From positions 434,001 to 498,000 of the forward strand of contig JADJNS010000005.1 of NCBI GenBank assembly GCA_016714225.1: 64,000 nucleotides of DNA. The letters are read 5' to 3'. Shown here in pieces: positions 19,139 to 28,188 of the stretch. Source of the stretch: Archangiaceae bacterium (lineage in GTDB: Bacteria > Myxococcota > Myxococcia > Myxococcales > Myxococcaceae). Each line of letters begins with the position of its first letter. Within the stretch, counting starts at the first letter, position 1. The translations under genes and the position numbers were made by a program. The notes under the pieces were generated by a model that saw nothing but the letters and a program-made list of their open reading frames with translations, was not told the origin of the DNA and ran no database searches.

Positions 19139-20265
19139 TCACCCCGTTCTCCTCCCACGGGAGCGCTCAAGAGCAGCAGCGCCGTCGCCACCACCACCGC
19201 CGCCAGCGCCGCCGCGCCAGCCCCCACCCACGCCCAGTGCGAGCGCCGCGCCGGCCGCTCGACCGTGGTCGGCTCGGCCGCGCCACCCTCGACCAGCTCG
19301 TCGGTGCCGGTCGCCGCGGCCAGCGTCTGCGCCGACCCGCGCTCGAGCGACCTGACCGCCTCGGGCACCAGCTCGGCCACCAGCGCGGCCAGCTCGGCCG
19401 CCGCGTCGGTCGAGGGCAGCGGCAGCGCGTCGCGCAGCTCCCGCGCGGTGGCGAAGCGCTGGTCGGGGTCTTTCTCGAGCGCCCGCTCGAGCGCGCCGAC
19501 CAGCGGCCCGGGCAGCTCGGGCCGCAGCGCGCGCAGGTCTGGCGTCGGCTCGGTCACGACCGCCTGTGCGGTGGCGCTGCCGCTCTCCCTGCGAAACGGC
19601 GACTGCAACGTGGCGGCGTGCACCAGCGTGACGCCCGCCGCGAACACGTCGGTGCGCCGGTCGATTTTCCGCCCCAGCGCCTGCTCGGGCGCGAAGTAGT
19701 CGGCCTTGCCCCGCACGAACCCCGGCGCGGTCGCCGAAGACGAGTCGCGCGCCTTGGCGATGCCGAAGTCGGTGAGCTTCACCGCCCCGTCGACCGACAC
19801 CAGCAGGTTCTGCGGGCTCACGTCGCGGTGCACCAGGTTGAGCGGCTGCCCCTGGGCATCGCGCTGCTCGTGCGCGTGGTGCAGCCCCTCGGCCAGCCCC
19901 CGCCCCAGGTATGCCAGCGCGCTCGCCGACAGCAGCCGACCCGAGCGCCCCAGCGCGTCGAGCAGCGCGGCCAGCGACGCGCCGCGCACCAGCTCCATGG
20001 CGATGAAGTAGCGGCCCTGCTCGACCCCGACGTCGAAGATGCCGACCACGTTGGGGTGGTTCATGCGCGACGCGAGCCGGGCCTCGTCGAGAAACATCTC
20101 CACCGCGTGCGGGTCTTCGCCCAGGTGCGGCATCAGCAGCTTCAGCACCAGCGGCTTGGCGAACTTGCCCATGCCCAACTGCGTGGCGTGAAACACCTCG
20201 CCCATGCCGCCGCGCGCGATGAGCGGGCCCAGCTGGTACCGCCCGAAGACGTCGGCCTTGCTCAC
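18787..20265 (-). CDS. Transmembrane Ser/Thr protein kinase, frameshifted C-terminus
   Basis: As read, 492 aa from GTG at 20265. Hanks-type kinase motifs are complete: Gly loop (RGGMGEV, 18-24), Lys42 (VLKLL), Glu61, HRDVSPQN with catalytic D148, DFG (166-168), FAPEQ and DVFAAGV. A single TM helix lies at about 343-368. After about residue 385 the frame runs through the repeat (APHPNPLPRGERG) into Arg/Pro-rich nonsense and stops at 18787, while the real PEGA tail continues in another frame to 18770. The start overlaps the stop of the TPR gene (GTGA) and the gene leads into the FHA activator, its likely downstream effector. Confidence 0.88.
   Translation of the reverse strand: MSKADVFGRYQLGPLIARGGMGEVFHATQLGMGKFAKPLVLKLLMPHLGEDPHAVEMFLDEARLASRMNHPNVVGIFDVGVEQGRYFIAMELVRGASLAALLDALGRSGRLLSASALAYLGRGLAEGLHHAHEQRDAQGQPLNLVHRDVSPQNLLVSVDGAVKLTDFGIAKARDSSSATAPGFVRGKADYFAPEQALGRKIDRRTDVFAAGVTLVHAATLQSPFRRESGSATAQAVVTEPTPDLRALRPELPGPLVGALERALEKDPDQRFATARELRDALPLPSTDAAAELAALVAELVPEAVRSLERGSAQTLAAATGTDELVEGGAAEPTTVERPARRSHWAWVGAGAAALAAVVVATALLLLSAPVGGERGDAVSAPPLARIAPHPNPLPRGERGPLRLPRRFPLPLLLLRRLLLLRLPGRLRPAAPAGSPSMRRLGRTSKSTARASARRPSPATRCRRARSPSSWRAPPRTSRPGGRCASIAAVARR
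19071..19107. repeat. GC palindromic repeat inside a coding region
   Basis: CCCTCTCCCCTCGCGGGAGA followed by GGG and a GGGGTGAGGGGC tail. The core is an inverted repeat (CCCTCTCC/GGAGAGGG around CGCG). The same unit occurs twice in the GT39-like gene at 50389-50528. Here it coincides with the point where the kinase reading frame is lost. Confidence 0.85.
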
Positions 20266-21155
20266 CGCCCCAACCACACCATCAGGCCGCCCCCGACCGA
20301 AGCGAGCGCGCCGCCGCCGAAGAGAAACACCGCGGCCCACGCCAGCGAGAGGGCCTGATTGTCGAGACGGGTGACGTCGTGCGCCACGCCGGAGCGCCCC
20401 GCCTCGGCCGACGCGCTCGACGCGCTCAGCGCCGCCCAGGTGCCCACCCCCAGTGCCACCACGCCCACCGCGAGCGTCGCCCAGCCGGGCAGCCAGGTCG
20501 TCCCGCGCGCACGCGCGCTCACCGCGGGCGTCGCCGCCGGGCCTGACGGTGCAGCCTCGGAGTTGGAGAAGAAGAACGGCTGCCGCTCGGCGCCCAGGCT
20601 CGCCACCGCCACCGTCTTCGAGCGCGCCTCGACGAACCACTTCTCCTCCGCGCCGGGTGGCGCCGACAGCGTGCCCGAGTAGCGCCGCCCGTTCGCGCCG
20701 AGCGGCCGGGCCACGAACGGCGCTCCGTCGCGCGACTCGAGCAGCACCACCTCGTCGACGCGGCTCCACGGGTCGACCAGCTGCAGGTCGATGCGGTTCG
20801 GCAGCGACGGCAGCTGGGTCAGCTTCACGAAGTCGGGCGGGTACACCGCCTCTTTCGCGCGGCGAAACGCCGCGGCCACCTTGGGCGGAGCATCGGCCGG
20901 CGGAGCGGCGTCGGGCGCGAAGGTGAGCAGCTCTCGGTACGCCAGCTCGCACTCGTCGGCCTTGCCCAGCCCCGCCAGCACCCAGCCGAGCAGCAGAAAC
21001 GTGTCGCGCCGCTCGCCGGGCGTGCTGCTCGCCACGTGCTTCGCCAACCGCAGCTCGCGCTCGGCCTCTTCGTACTTGAGCTCGTCGACCAGCTTTCGGC
21101 CGAGCTCGAGGTGCGGGTTGGCCGCCACCACCAGCGCCAGCCACAGGGTCACCAT
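20262..21155 (-). CDS. TPR-like protein with C-terminal membrane segments
   Basis: 297 aa from ATG at 21155. A short hydrophobic N-terminus (TLWLALVVAANP) looks like a signal peptide. It is followed by a TPR-like helical region (GRKLVDELKYEEAERELRLA, LLLGWVLAGLGKADECELAY), a beta-rich middle (FVKLTQLPSL, VVLLESRDGAPFVARPL) and two hydrophobic helices near the C-terminus (WATLAVGVVALGVGTWAAL, AWAAVFLFGGGALASVGGGLMVWL). Myxobacterial kinases are often encoded next to such proteins. It is first in an operon with the Ser/Thr kinase and FHA activator and may scaffold or sense for them (inference). The first 40 residues resemble the truncated frame at 39249-39428. Confidence 0.75.
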   Translation of the reverse strand: MVTLWLALVVAANPHLELGRKLVDELKYEEAERELRLAKHVASSTPGERRDTFLLLGWVLAGLGKADECELAYRELLTFAPDAAPPADAPPKVAAAFRRAKEAVYPPDFVKLTQLPSLPNRIDLQLVDPWSRVDEVVLLESRDGAPFVARPLGANGRRYSGTLSAPPGAEEKWFVEARSKTVAVASLGAERQPFFFSNSEAAPSGPAATPAVSARARGTTWLPGWATLAVGVVALGVGTWAALSASSASAEAGRSGVAHDVTRLDNQALSLAWAAVFLFGGGALASVGGGLMVWLGR

Positions 21156-21197
21156 CGGCGACGATGCTACTCCAGCTCTGCAGACCGACTCACGGTT

Positions 21198-21235
21198 CAC
21201 GCTGAGCGAAGGCCATCAGGCCGAAGCCGAAGCGG
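21198..21235. repeat. Decayed TGAGCG-type repeat
   Basis: In the 121-bp gap before the TPR gene, CACGCTGAGCGAAGGCC followed by CCGAAGCCGAAGCGGG resembles the left end of the element at 15021-15194. It is shorter and diverged, and I saw no matching right end. Confidence 0.4.
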
Positions 21236-21276
21236 GCCGCGCGCCCCCCCAAGGCCGCGGGCCCCTTCCGAGCTCC

Positions 21277-23643
21277 TCACCGCGCGGCGGCGTGCGTAGC
21301 GATGGCGGCGGGGCTGAGCGCCACGCCGTACACCGCGACCTCGTCGAGCTGCCCGGCGAACCTCCCGGCGCCCGAGCCGAGGGTGAACCCGGCGTTGGGG
21401 GCCAGCGCGCGCGCCACCACCGCCCCGGTCACGTCGGCGCCGTCGAGGTACAGCCGCACGTCGTCTCCCGCGCGGGTGACCGCGACGTGGTGCCAGGCAG
21501 CATCGGAGATGACCGCGGTGCCGGTGGCCAGGCGGCTCCAGCCGGGCACGTAGAGCACCGGGCGCCCGCCGTCGAGGTAGAGGAACCACGAGCCCACCGC
21601 GTTCACCACCCCCAGCGCCGCGTCGAGCCGGGACGGCTTGACCCACGCCTCCGCGGTGAAGCTCTCGTTCAGCTCGAGCGCGGGCCGCGCCGGCACCAGC
21701 ACGTCGCCGTCGACGCCGTCGAAGGTGGCCGCGGTGTCGCCTTCCACCGCGCCCTCGGAGCCCAGCGTCACGCCCTTGCGGTAGGTGCCGTCGGCGTCTC
21801 CCACCGCATCGCTTGCCACCGCGCCGCTCGCCTCGCCCAGCCGCCAGTACGCCACCGGCCCATCGGCAATCACCAGCTGCGAGTAACCGACCTCGGGGGT
21901 GGGCTGCCCGGTGGGCGCGCGGGTGCGAAACGCGAGGTCGGCCCCGTAGCTGACGCCCGAGCCGTTGCGCGCCGCCACGCGGAAGTGCACCACCGTGTCC
22001 GCCGCCAGGCCGACGACCGCCGCCGACACCGCGGTGGCGCCGCTCGCCGCGAGCAGCTTCTCGGCGGTCTTCGCGCCGTACGCCGCGGTCGCGCCGTACT
22101 CGAACCAGTACGAGGTCGTCTGCGCGTTGGGGTTCACCGAGCCGTTGAGCGCCGCGCCGGTGGTGCTCACCGCCGTCGCCGCGGCGGTCGCCACCGAGGG
22201 CCGGCTCGGCTGCGTCACCCCCACGTCGAGGCGAAAGCGCTGCATCAGAATCGACTGCGCCACGCCCGAGAACTTGTCGGCCTCTTTGCCACCGTACGGC
22301 TGGTCAGAGCCGGCGTGGCTGAACACGTAGAGGGTGCCGGCGGCGTCACGTGTGGCGCGCGGGTAGTAGCGGGTCGGCTCACCCAGCCCGGGCAACAGCG
22401 ACCACGACGCGCCGCGGTTCACCGTGTACGAGATGCCGTCAGAGGCGAACGACAGCACCACCCCTTCGGGAGTCGACAGCAGCTCGGGGTGCCCGCTGTG
22501 CTTGAAGTTGCCCGGGTTGCCGAGTGTGGCGCGGTCGAGCACCCAGCACGGGCTCGCGGCGGCTCCACACGACGACCCCACGCGCAGCACCGCCTGCTTG
22601 CGCACCGGGGTGCGGTCGGTGGCGCTGGCCTGGGTGCGGAACAGCGCCAGCAGGTCGCCGTTGGGCAGCTCGGCGGCGTCCCACTCGTTCGGGGTGAGGG
22701 TGGCGTCGGGCACGAACGGCATGCCCACCGACCACTGGCCGCGCTTCACCGCGCTCGCCGAGTCGGCCACCAGCAGCAGCACGCTGGCGCCGGTGGCGGG
22801 GCAGCCGGTGCTCGCGCCCGACTTGAGCCGCCACGACTGCCCCAGCGCGATGTAGCGGCCGCCGCTCAGGGCGCGAATGCGGCTCACCTGGTACTTGCAC
22901 TGCACCGGGTCGATGACGGTCTGGTTCGCGGCGCCGAGCGCGGGCCAGCTCGCCGAGCCCGGCGCGAGCGTCTGCAGCATCGCGGTGTACGGCAGGCCGT
23001 CGAGGTTGCGCAGGTCGTCGCCGTTCACCCGGCGCACCAGCGTGCCGTCGGGCAGCGCGGTGGTGGCCTGGGGCGCGTACGGCGCGGGTATCAGCGCGCG
23101 GTACGGCTCGGTGCGCCACGGAGTGAAGTGCTCGCCGCGGTCGGTCGAGCGCAGGTACACCACCTCGCTGCAGGCCTGGTGGGTGGGCAGCGTGGGCGAC
23201 GCGGGGCAGGCGCCCGCGAGACCCGAGTAATCGAAGCCCTTCTCGAACGGCACGTAGCCGCTCGGCACCGGGCGCCGGTACGTGAACGCGCGGCCCGCGC
23301 CGTCGTGGAACTTGTTCAGGTCGCTCTCGCTCATGAAGGTGCGGGCGGGCGAGAGCCGGGGGCTGGTCGGGCCGGTGGTGAGGTTGAACGCCACCACCAC
23401 CGATTGGTCGGGCAGCACGAAGGTGCCCGTCCACTCCGAGGCGCGGGTGGTCTTGTTGAGCTCGTTGGCCTGCGCGGGTGGGGCGAAGACCGTCACCTGC
23501 CCGCTGTAGTCGACCGCGCGCACCGTCTGCCCGAGCGGCGCCGCATCTTCGCCCAGCGGCCCGGGAGGCGGGGTCTCGGGGTCGGGCATGGCGCAGGCGC
23601 TCAGCAGGCTGCAGGTGACGGCGAGGGCGACGGTCGGTCTCAT
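21277..23643 (-). CDS. Secreted lipoprotein with BNR-like and LamG domains
   Basis: 788 aa from ATG at 23643. A lipoprotein signal (TCSLLSACAM) opens it. The first about 430 residues look like a sialidase/BNR-type propeller (YLRSTDRGEHFTPW, TTALPDGTLVRRVN, ISYTVNRGASWSLLPG, TRYYPRATRDAAGTLYVF). A fibronectin-like module follows (ALNGSVNPNAQTTSYWFEYG, VHFRVAARNGSG). The C-terminal about 200 residues form a LamG/concanavalin-like domain (AYWRLGEASG, FTAEAWVKPS, WHHVAVTRAGDDVRLYLDGA, GQLDEVAVYGVALS). It is probably a surface carbohydrate-binding or glycan-degrading protein, but sialidase activity is not shown. Confidence 0.8.
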   Translation of the reverse strand: MRPTVALAVTCSLLSACAMPDPETPPPGPLGEDAAPLGQTVRAVDYSGQVTVFAPPAQANELNKTTRASEWTGTFVLPDQSVVVAFNLTTGPTSPRLSPARTFMSESDLNKFHDGAGRAFTYRRPVPSGYVPFEKGFDYSGLAGACPASPTLPTHQACSEVVYLRSTDRGEHFTPWRTEPYRALIPAPYAPQATTALPDGTLVRRVNGDDLRNLDGLPYTAMLQTLAPGSASWPALGAANQTVIDPVQCKYQVSRIRALSGGRYIALGQSWRLKSGASTGCPATGASVLLLVADSASAVKRGQWSVGMPFVPDATLTPNEWDAAELPNGDLLALFRTQASATDRTPVRKQAVLRVGSSCGAAASPCWVLDRATLGNPGNFKHSGHPELLSTPEGVVLSFASDGISYTVNRGASWSLLPGLGEPTRYYPRATRDAAGTLYVFSHAGSDQPYGGKEADKFSGVAQSILMQRFRLDVGVTQPSRPSVATAAATAVSTTGAALNGSVNPNAQTTSYWFEYGATAAYGAKTAEKLLAASGATAVSAAVVGLAADTVVHFRVAARNGSGVSYGADLAFRTRAPTGQPTPEVGYSQLVIADGPVAYWRLGEASGAVASDAVGDADGTYRKGVTLGSEGAVEGDTAATFDGVDGDVLVPARPALELNESFTAEAWVKPSRLDAALGVVNAVGSWFLYLDGGRPVLYVPGWSRLATGTAVISDAAWHHVAVTRAGDDVRLYLDGADVTGAVVARALAPNAGFTLGSGAGRFAGQLDEVAVYGVALSPAAIATHAAAR

Positions 23644-23760
23644 GCCCGGCCCGTTGAGCAACGGGTGTGCCGGACCCGCCCGAGAGGGAGCCGGGCGCCC
23701 GGCGCGGGTGGGCTGGCCGTCCTCGGCGCAGACAGCTGTGCCCGATGCGGCACAGTGCCT

Positions 23761-25216
23761 TCAGCGCCGGGAGAACACGGAGATGGCGCGCGAGGCCTCG
23801 GCCGCCACGTAGACGAAGCGGCCGTCGGGGCTCACCACCACGCCCTGTGCCGCGTTGAGCCCCGGGGCGAACGCCGCGCACTCCCGGCGGGCGCTCGGCG
23901 CATCCATCGACTGAACGCACGAGACGAAGCGCGGCGCGCCATCGGCGCCGAGGCTCAGGGTCAGCACCGCGTCGTCGTCGGCGGTGACCACGTAGAGGTT
24001 CTTGCCGTCGGGGCTGAGGGCGAGCCCCTGCGGGCCCCTCAGCGCCGCAGCGAACGCGCCGCACCGCCCGGCGTCGGTGCCGACGCAGCCGGCATCGGGG
24101 TCGAGGCCGGTCGGGCCGGCGGCGAGAAACGCGACCGCCGAGTTGCGCGGGTCGACGCTGCCCTCGACCGCCACGTAGACCCCGCGCGGCGTGGCCACCA
24201 TCGCGCGGCCGTGGTCGAAGACGAAGGGGGTCGGCTGGCACGCGCCGCTCGCCGCGCCCACGCAGTTGCGCCACGAGCACGCCCGCGTCGTCGCGCGAGA
24301 ACGCAGAGACGTGGTTGCCGAAGTAGCCGGCCGCGAAGACCCGGCGGCCGTCGGGCGCCGAGGTGGTGGCGTAGACGTGGTTCAAGCCATCGGCGATGGC
24401 ACAGCCGGCGTCGGTGGCCCGCGGGGCGAAGCACTGCTGCAGCGCGAGCGCTCCGCTGGCGGGCTCGCGCCCCAGCACCGCGAGCGTGTCGTTGGCGCCC
24501 GCGGCGGCGTAGACCTGGGTGCCGTCGGCGGCCACGTCGAGGTCGCGCACGTCGAGCACCGCCGACGAGTGGTTGGCGCAGGTGCTCAGCAGCGGGCTCT
24601 GCAGACAGGAAAGGGGCAGCGCGGTGAGCGCGCCGGTGCCGGGCGCCCGCGCGTAGCCGCTCACCGACTGCGAGCCCAGCGCCGCCACGTAGAGGTGTCG
24701 GTCGTCGGGAGCGACCGCCACCGCGAACGGCTGGTCGAGCAGCGGCAGCGCGCCGCAGCCGGCGCCGTCTCGGGTGTAGCAGCCGCCCGCATCGGCGGGC
24801 AGCTGGCTCAAGGCGCCGGTGGTGGCGTCGCGCTGAAATACCGCCAGCGCGTCGGCGGCGCTCGAGAGGGCGTAGAGGTGTCGACCGTCGCGCGACATCG
24901 CCAGGCGCTGCACGCCGCCCAGCCCGGCGGCCAGGGTGCAGCCTCCGGGGTTGGTGCCGCCGCCGAAGACGCAGCTCTGGTAGGTGAGCGCGCCGTCGGC
25001 GCCTCCTCCGGTGCCGCCGCCGCCCGCTCCTCCGCCTCCTCCGCTGCCCCCCGCCGGGCCGGGCCCGCCATCGGGTGGCACGCAGCGGAAGTCGATGCAC
25101 AGCAGCTGGTCTGCGGCGCACTCGTCGCCCGCGTCGCAGCTCTTGCCGAGCAGGCTGTGCCGCTGCGGCAGGCAGGCGACGAGCAGCACGACGAGAAGCA
25201 ACGGGTGCACACGCAT
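23761..25216 (-). CDS. Beta-propeller lipoprotein, frameshifted
   Basis: From ATG at 25216 the frame gives a lipoprotein signal (LLVACLPQ), a Cys-rich segment, a Gly-rich linker and repeated propeller blades of lactonase/YVTN type (RLAMSRDGRHLYALSSAADA, VAVAPDDRHLYVAAL, DLDVAADGTQVYAAAG, SAPDGRRVFAAGYFGNHVSA). Near 24270-24285 this frame turns into Arg-rich sequence, while the neighbouring frame continues the blades (NCVGAASGACQPTPFVFDHG, LALSPDGKNLYVVTADDDAV, VVVSPDGRFVYVAAEASRAI) to a stop at 23761. A single-base indel therefore splits one gene of about 485 codons. No enzymatic function can be assigned. Confidence 0.75.
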
Positions 25217-25262
25217 CGGGGTCAGCGTACGTCGCCGGACTCGGCGGCCACAGTCAACGACT

Positions 25263-25700
25263 TCAGTAGCCGATGCCGCGCGCCATGCACGCGGCCACGA
25301 ACGGAATCACCAGCACCAGGCCGACCTCGGCGTGGTTGAGCTTGCGCAGCAACGGCAGGCGCGTGGCGTCGATGGGCTCGTGGCGCTTGAGGCGGCGGCG
25401 CCAGCGAATGAAGGTCACCATCGGGTAGAGCTCGAGCAGCACCAGCAGCACGAAGAGCATCAGCTTCAGCCCGAAGACCCGCGAGTGCTCGTAGTACGCG
25501 GTGCCTTTCTCCAGCCCGCCGAAGGCGCGGGCCAGGCCGGTCGCGAGCCACAGCACGGCCGCGAGGCCCCACACGTTGTCGGCGCGGAACAGCGCGGGCA
25601 GGTCATTGCGGGCGAGCGCGCGGCCCCTCAGAAACACGCTCGGCAGGCCGAGGGCGAGGGCCAGCAGGTGCAGCGCAGAGACGATGGCAGAAGAGATCAC
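25263..25700 (-). CDS. DUF2214-family membrane protein
   Basis: 145 aa with four hydrophobic helices (about 3-20, 40-60, 76-93, 124-142). Family features include SALHLLALALGLPSVFLRGRAL at the start, ADNVWGLAAVLWLATGLAR, FGLKLMLFVLLVLLELYPMV and a terminal PFVAACMARG. DUF2214 proteins are small integral membrane proteins of unknown function. It sits alone on the minus strand between the propeller lipoprotein and a divergent secreted coiled-coil gene. Confidence 0.75.
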   Translation of the reverse strand: MISSAIVSALHLLALALGLPSVFLRGRALARNDLPALFRADNVWGLAAVLWLATGLARAFGGLEKGTAYYEHSRVFGLKLMLFVLLVLLELYPMVTFIRWRRRLKRHEPIDATRLPLLRKLNHAEVGLVLVIPFVAACMARGIGY

Positions 25701-25848
25701 AGCCGCGTACCTCTATGTCAGAAGCCCCGCACCGCGGTCGTCGCGCTTCCCGCGGTGAAAAACTGACGGGCGCCTGGGGTTTCCGGGTGAGCGGGCGCGT
25801 ACACGCCCCCCACCCGTGCGGATCTCCTCGTCTTTCTGCTATGGCTTC

Positions 25849-25864
25849 TGGCACCGTGGTTGCT
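25849..25864 (+). promoter_or_regulatory. Sigma-54-type promoter
   Basis: The sequence TGGCACC, four bases, TTGCT matches the sigma-54 consensus (TGGCACG-N4-TTGCW) with the GG and GC dinucleotides correctly spaced. Transcription would start near 25875, only about 5 bases before the ATG at 25880, so the message would be almost leaderless. Two sigma-54 activators are encoded in this window. Confidence 0.5.
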
Positions 25865-25879
25865 CAACGGTACCCCGTC

Positions 25880-26995
25880 ATGAAGCGCCTCGTGCTCACC
25901 CTGTTCTGCCTGCTCGCCCCGGTCGCACTGGGTGCGACCCCGCTCGAGGCGCTGCGCGCTTCGGCAGGCGCGGCGCGGGCCCAGGTGAGCACCACCCGCA
26001 CCGCCCAGCTGCAGGGTCAAGCCGAGCTGAACAAGCTGGCCGGCCGCATCGAAGAGCTCAAGGCCCAGGCCAAGGGCAAGCTGCTCCCCGGCAGTGAGCT
26101 CGACGGCGCGCTCAAGCGCAGCCAGGAGCTCTCCGAGTCGCTCACCACCACCGCCGCCGCCCTCTCGACCCAGGAAGCGTCGCTCGAGTCCGCCAACCTC
26201 GCGCTGCTCTCCGAGCTGTCGAGCGAGCTCGGCCGGCTGCGCGCCGAGTTCGACCGCAGCGAAGGCCGCGAGGTGCGCACCCGGTTGATCAGCCAGCTCC
26301 GTGGGCTGCGCGCCGAGCGCGAGAAGGTGCGCGCCACCCTGCCCGCCGCCAAGGTGCCCGCGCTCGAGGCCCTCAAGCCCTCTGACGACCCCGAAGACCT
26401 GCTCGAGCAGGCCGACCTGCTCAAGGACAACGAAGACAAGGTCCGCAAGCAGCTCCAGACGCTCGAGAAGCGCATCACCGAGGCGAAAGAAGAGCGCGAC
26501 CTCGACAACCGCGTGCGCCAGTTCATCGGCGACGAGTCGCTGTTCGACGAGAGCGACCGCCGCCTGCGCGTCACCCGCGTCGAGACCCGGCAGCCCGTCG
26601 GCGCCGGCGCGACCCCTGACTCCTCCCCAGCACCTGCTCCGCCTGCCCGCTTCGCCGCCGGTGAGAGCGCCGACCCCGCCGCGTTCTCGGCCATCGACAA
26701 GGCCGCGGCGCCGCAGGCCAGCCCCGCCACCGGTCAGCAGCCCCCCACTGCGATGGGCGGGCTCGCCGGCGGCTCCCGCGGCAACACCGAAGACGCCCGC
26801 AACAACCCCCCCCAGTCGCGCGCGGTGAGCGGCTCCGATGCGCGCCCCAACGTGGGCAGCAAAGGCGTGGCCGGTCACGAAGAAGACGACGACCTCGAGG
26901 ACCTCGAAATCCAGCGCGCGAAGCTCAAGGGCCTCGCCGAAGAGCTCAAGGCCCGCGCCGCGCAGCTGCAGAAGAAGGCCGCGCAGCTGAAGTGA
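25880..26995 (+). CDS. Secreted coiled-coil protein
   Basis: 371 aa from ATG at 25880, chosen because MKRLVLTLFCLLAPVALGA is a clear signal peptide; the in-frame upstream extension reads through the promoter-like region. Residues of about 25-215 are almost entirely helical heptads rich in Leu, Glu, Arg and Gln (LNKLAGRIEELKAQAKG, LLSELSSELGRLRAEFDRSE, LLEQADLLKDNEDKVRKQL). A Pro/Ala/Gly-rich disordered stretch and an acidic EEDDDLEDLEIQ patch follow, then a final coiled coil. No family is recognised. It may be a periplasmic structural or adaptor protein, possibly linked to the barrel protein that follows 64 bp downstream. Confidence 0.75.
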   Translation: MKRLVLTLFCLLAPVALGATPLEALRASAGAARAQVSTTRTAQLQGQAELNKLAGRIEELKAQAKGKLLPGSELDGALKRSQELSESLTTTAAALSTQEASLESANLALLSELSSELGRLRAEFDRSEGREVRTRLISQLRGLRAEREKVRATLPAAKVPALEALKPSDDPEDLLEQADLLKDNEDKVRKQLQTLEKRITEAKEERDLDNRVRQFIGDESLFDESDRRLRVTRVETRQPVGAGATPDSSPAPAPPARFAAGESADPAAFSAIDKAAAPQASPATGQQPPTAMGGLAGGSRGNTEDARNNPPQSRAVSGSDARPNVGSKGVAGHEEDDDLEDLEIQRAKLKGLAEELKARAAQLQKKAAQLK

Positions 26996-27059
26996 GGCCC
27001 GACGGTGAAAGCCGTCACCCGCGCCGTTTCCGACAAGGGTATGGTCCGCGCCCTCGACG

Positions 27060-28184
27060 ATGCGGGTGCCCTTCACCGCTTTAGTGCTGCTGTTGGGCTC
27101 GGCCACGGCGGGCGCGGTCGACTTCTCGGGCCGGGCGCGGGCGAACCTGGGCGGCGGCATCGACTCGAACGCGCCGCGCGACTTCGTCTCGCCCGACGCC
27201 GGCGCGCTGCTCATCGACGGCATGGTGCAGGGCATCGCCAACCTGGCCGGCACGCTGCAGGGCGAGCGCGGCGCCATCACCGGCAGCTACGACGTGGGCG
27301 CGCGCAAGTTCTTCCGCCTGCCACACGAAGACACCGTCATTCAGACCGCGCAGCTCGACGCCTCGCTGTGGCTGCCGGCGGGGTTCGGGCTGGGCCTCAC
27401 CGGTCGCGCGAGAGACCGCCGCGGCGCCGACCGCGATTACACCGACCTCGGCGCCGAGCTCTCGGTGCAGTACGTGCCCGACGGCGCGCTCGACTTCCGC
27501 GCCTGGGGCGGGCTGCACCGCTTCATCTTCTGGTCGGGGTTTCGCTCGAGCTTCTGGGCGCCCGAGGGCGGCTTCACCGCGCGCTACAAGCTCAACAAGC
27601 GCCACTCGGTGAGCGTGAACGGGCTGCTGTCGTCGCGCACCTTCAACGCCAAGGCGAACGTGCGGCGCATCGAGCCCGAGCCGGGCGACGTCGACGCCGA
27701 CAAAGACGGCGTGCTCGACTCGGAAGACGCGTGCCCCGACGAGCCGGGCTCGGGCAACGGCTGCCCCCGCACGCGCAGCGACTTCTTCGGCCTGGCCAGC
27801 GTGGCGTACTGGTACCGCGGGCCGGTGGTGTTCAGCCTGAGCTACGGGTACCTCGACTCGTCGAGCAACAGCTACGGCGAGTCGCTGCGGCAGCACCGGG
27901 TGGGGCTCATCTTCGGCGCGCCGCTGTTCTGGCAGCTCAAGCTGCTCATCGACATCAACCTGCGGTTCGCGGTGTACCCCGACGGGCTGTACGTGAGCCC
28001 CGAGATTCTCACCCTCGACGAGGGCGGTGAGAACCTGACCTCAGGGGTGCTCAAGCTGGTGCGGCCGATCGGCGAGCACTTCGAGGTCGAGGCCCGGTAC
28101 GGCATCTATTACGGCGTGCTGCCGAGAAACGAGTTCGTGTACTGGCGGCACGCGGTGACCTTGAGCGTGGGCGCTCACTTCTGA
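27060..28184 (+). CDS. Outer-membrane beta-barrel protein with thrombospondin-3-like repeat
   Basis: 374 aa. A signal peptide (VLLLGSATAGA) is followed by alternating amphipathic strands with aromatic girdles (GGLHRFIFWSGFRSSFW, VAYWYRGPVVFSLSYGYL, FWQLKLLIDINLRFAVYP), ending in VTLSVGAHF with a terminal Phe as required for Bam-dependent insertion. A calcium-binding type-3 repeat (DADKDGVLDSEDACPDEPG) is inserted around residues 205-230. It follows the coiled-coil gene by 64 bp on the same strand and converges with the DUF4388 regulator with a 4-bp gap. The transport or structural role is unknown. Confidence 0.75.
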   Translation: MRVPFTALVLLLGSATAGAVDFSGRARANLGGGIDSNAPRDFVSPDAGALLIDGMVQGIANLAGTLQGERGAITGSYDVGARKFFRLPHEDTVIQTAQLDASLWLPAGFGLGLTGRARDRRGADRDYTDLGAELSVQYVPDGALDFRAWGGLHRFIFWSGFRSSFWAPEGGFTARYKLNKRHSVSVNGLLSSRTFNAKANVRRIEPEPGDVDADKDGVLDSEDACPDEPGSGNGCPRTRSDFFGLASVAYWYRGPVVFSLSYGYLDSSSNSYGESLRQHRVGLIFGAPLFWQLKLLIDINLRFAVYPDGLYVSPEILTLDEGGENLTSGVLKLVRPIGEHFEVEARYGIYYGVLPRNEFVYWRHAVTLSVGAHF

Positions 28185-28188
28185 GCCC

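Noticed and set aside
20791..24627. A 1278-codon plus-strand open frame
   Set aside because: Arg/His/Ala-rich with no domain; it is antisense to the TPR, LamG and propeller genes.
24980..25060. Gly/Pro-coding low-complexity tract, also at 34290-34370
   Set aside because: It encodes Gly-rich linkers after lipoprotein signals, a common layout here, rather than a mobile repeat.
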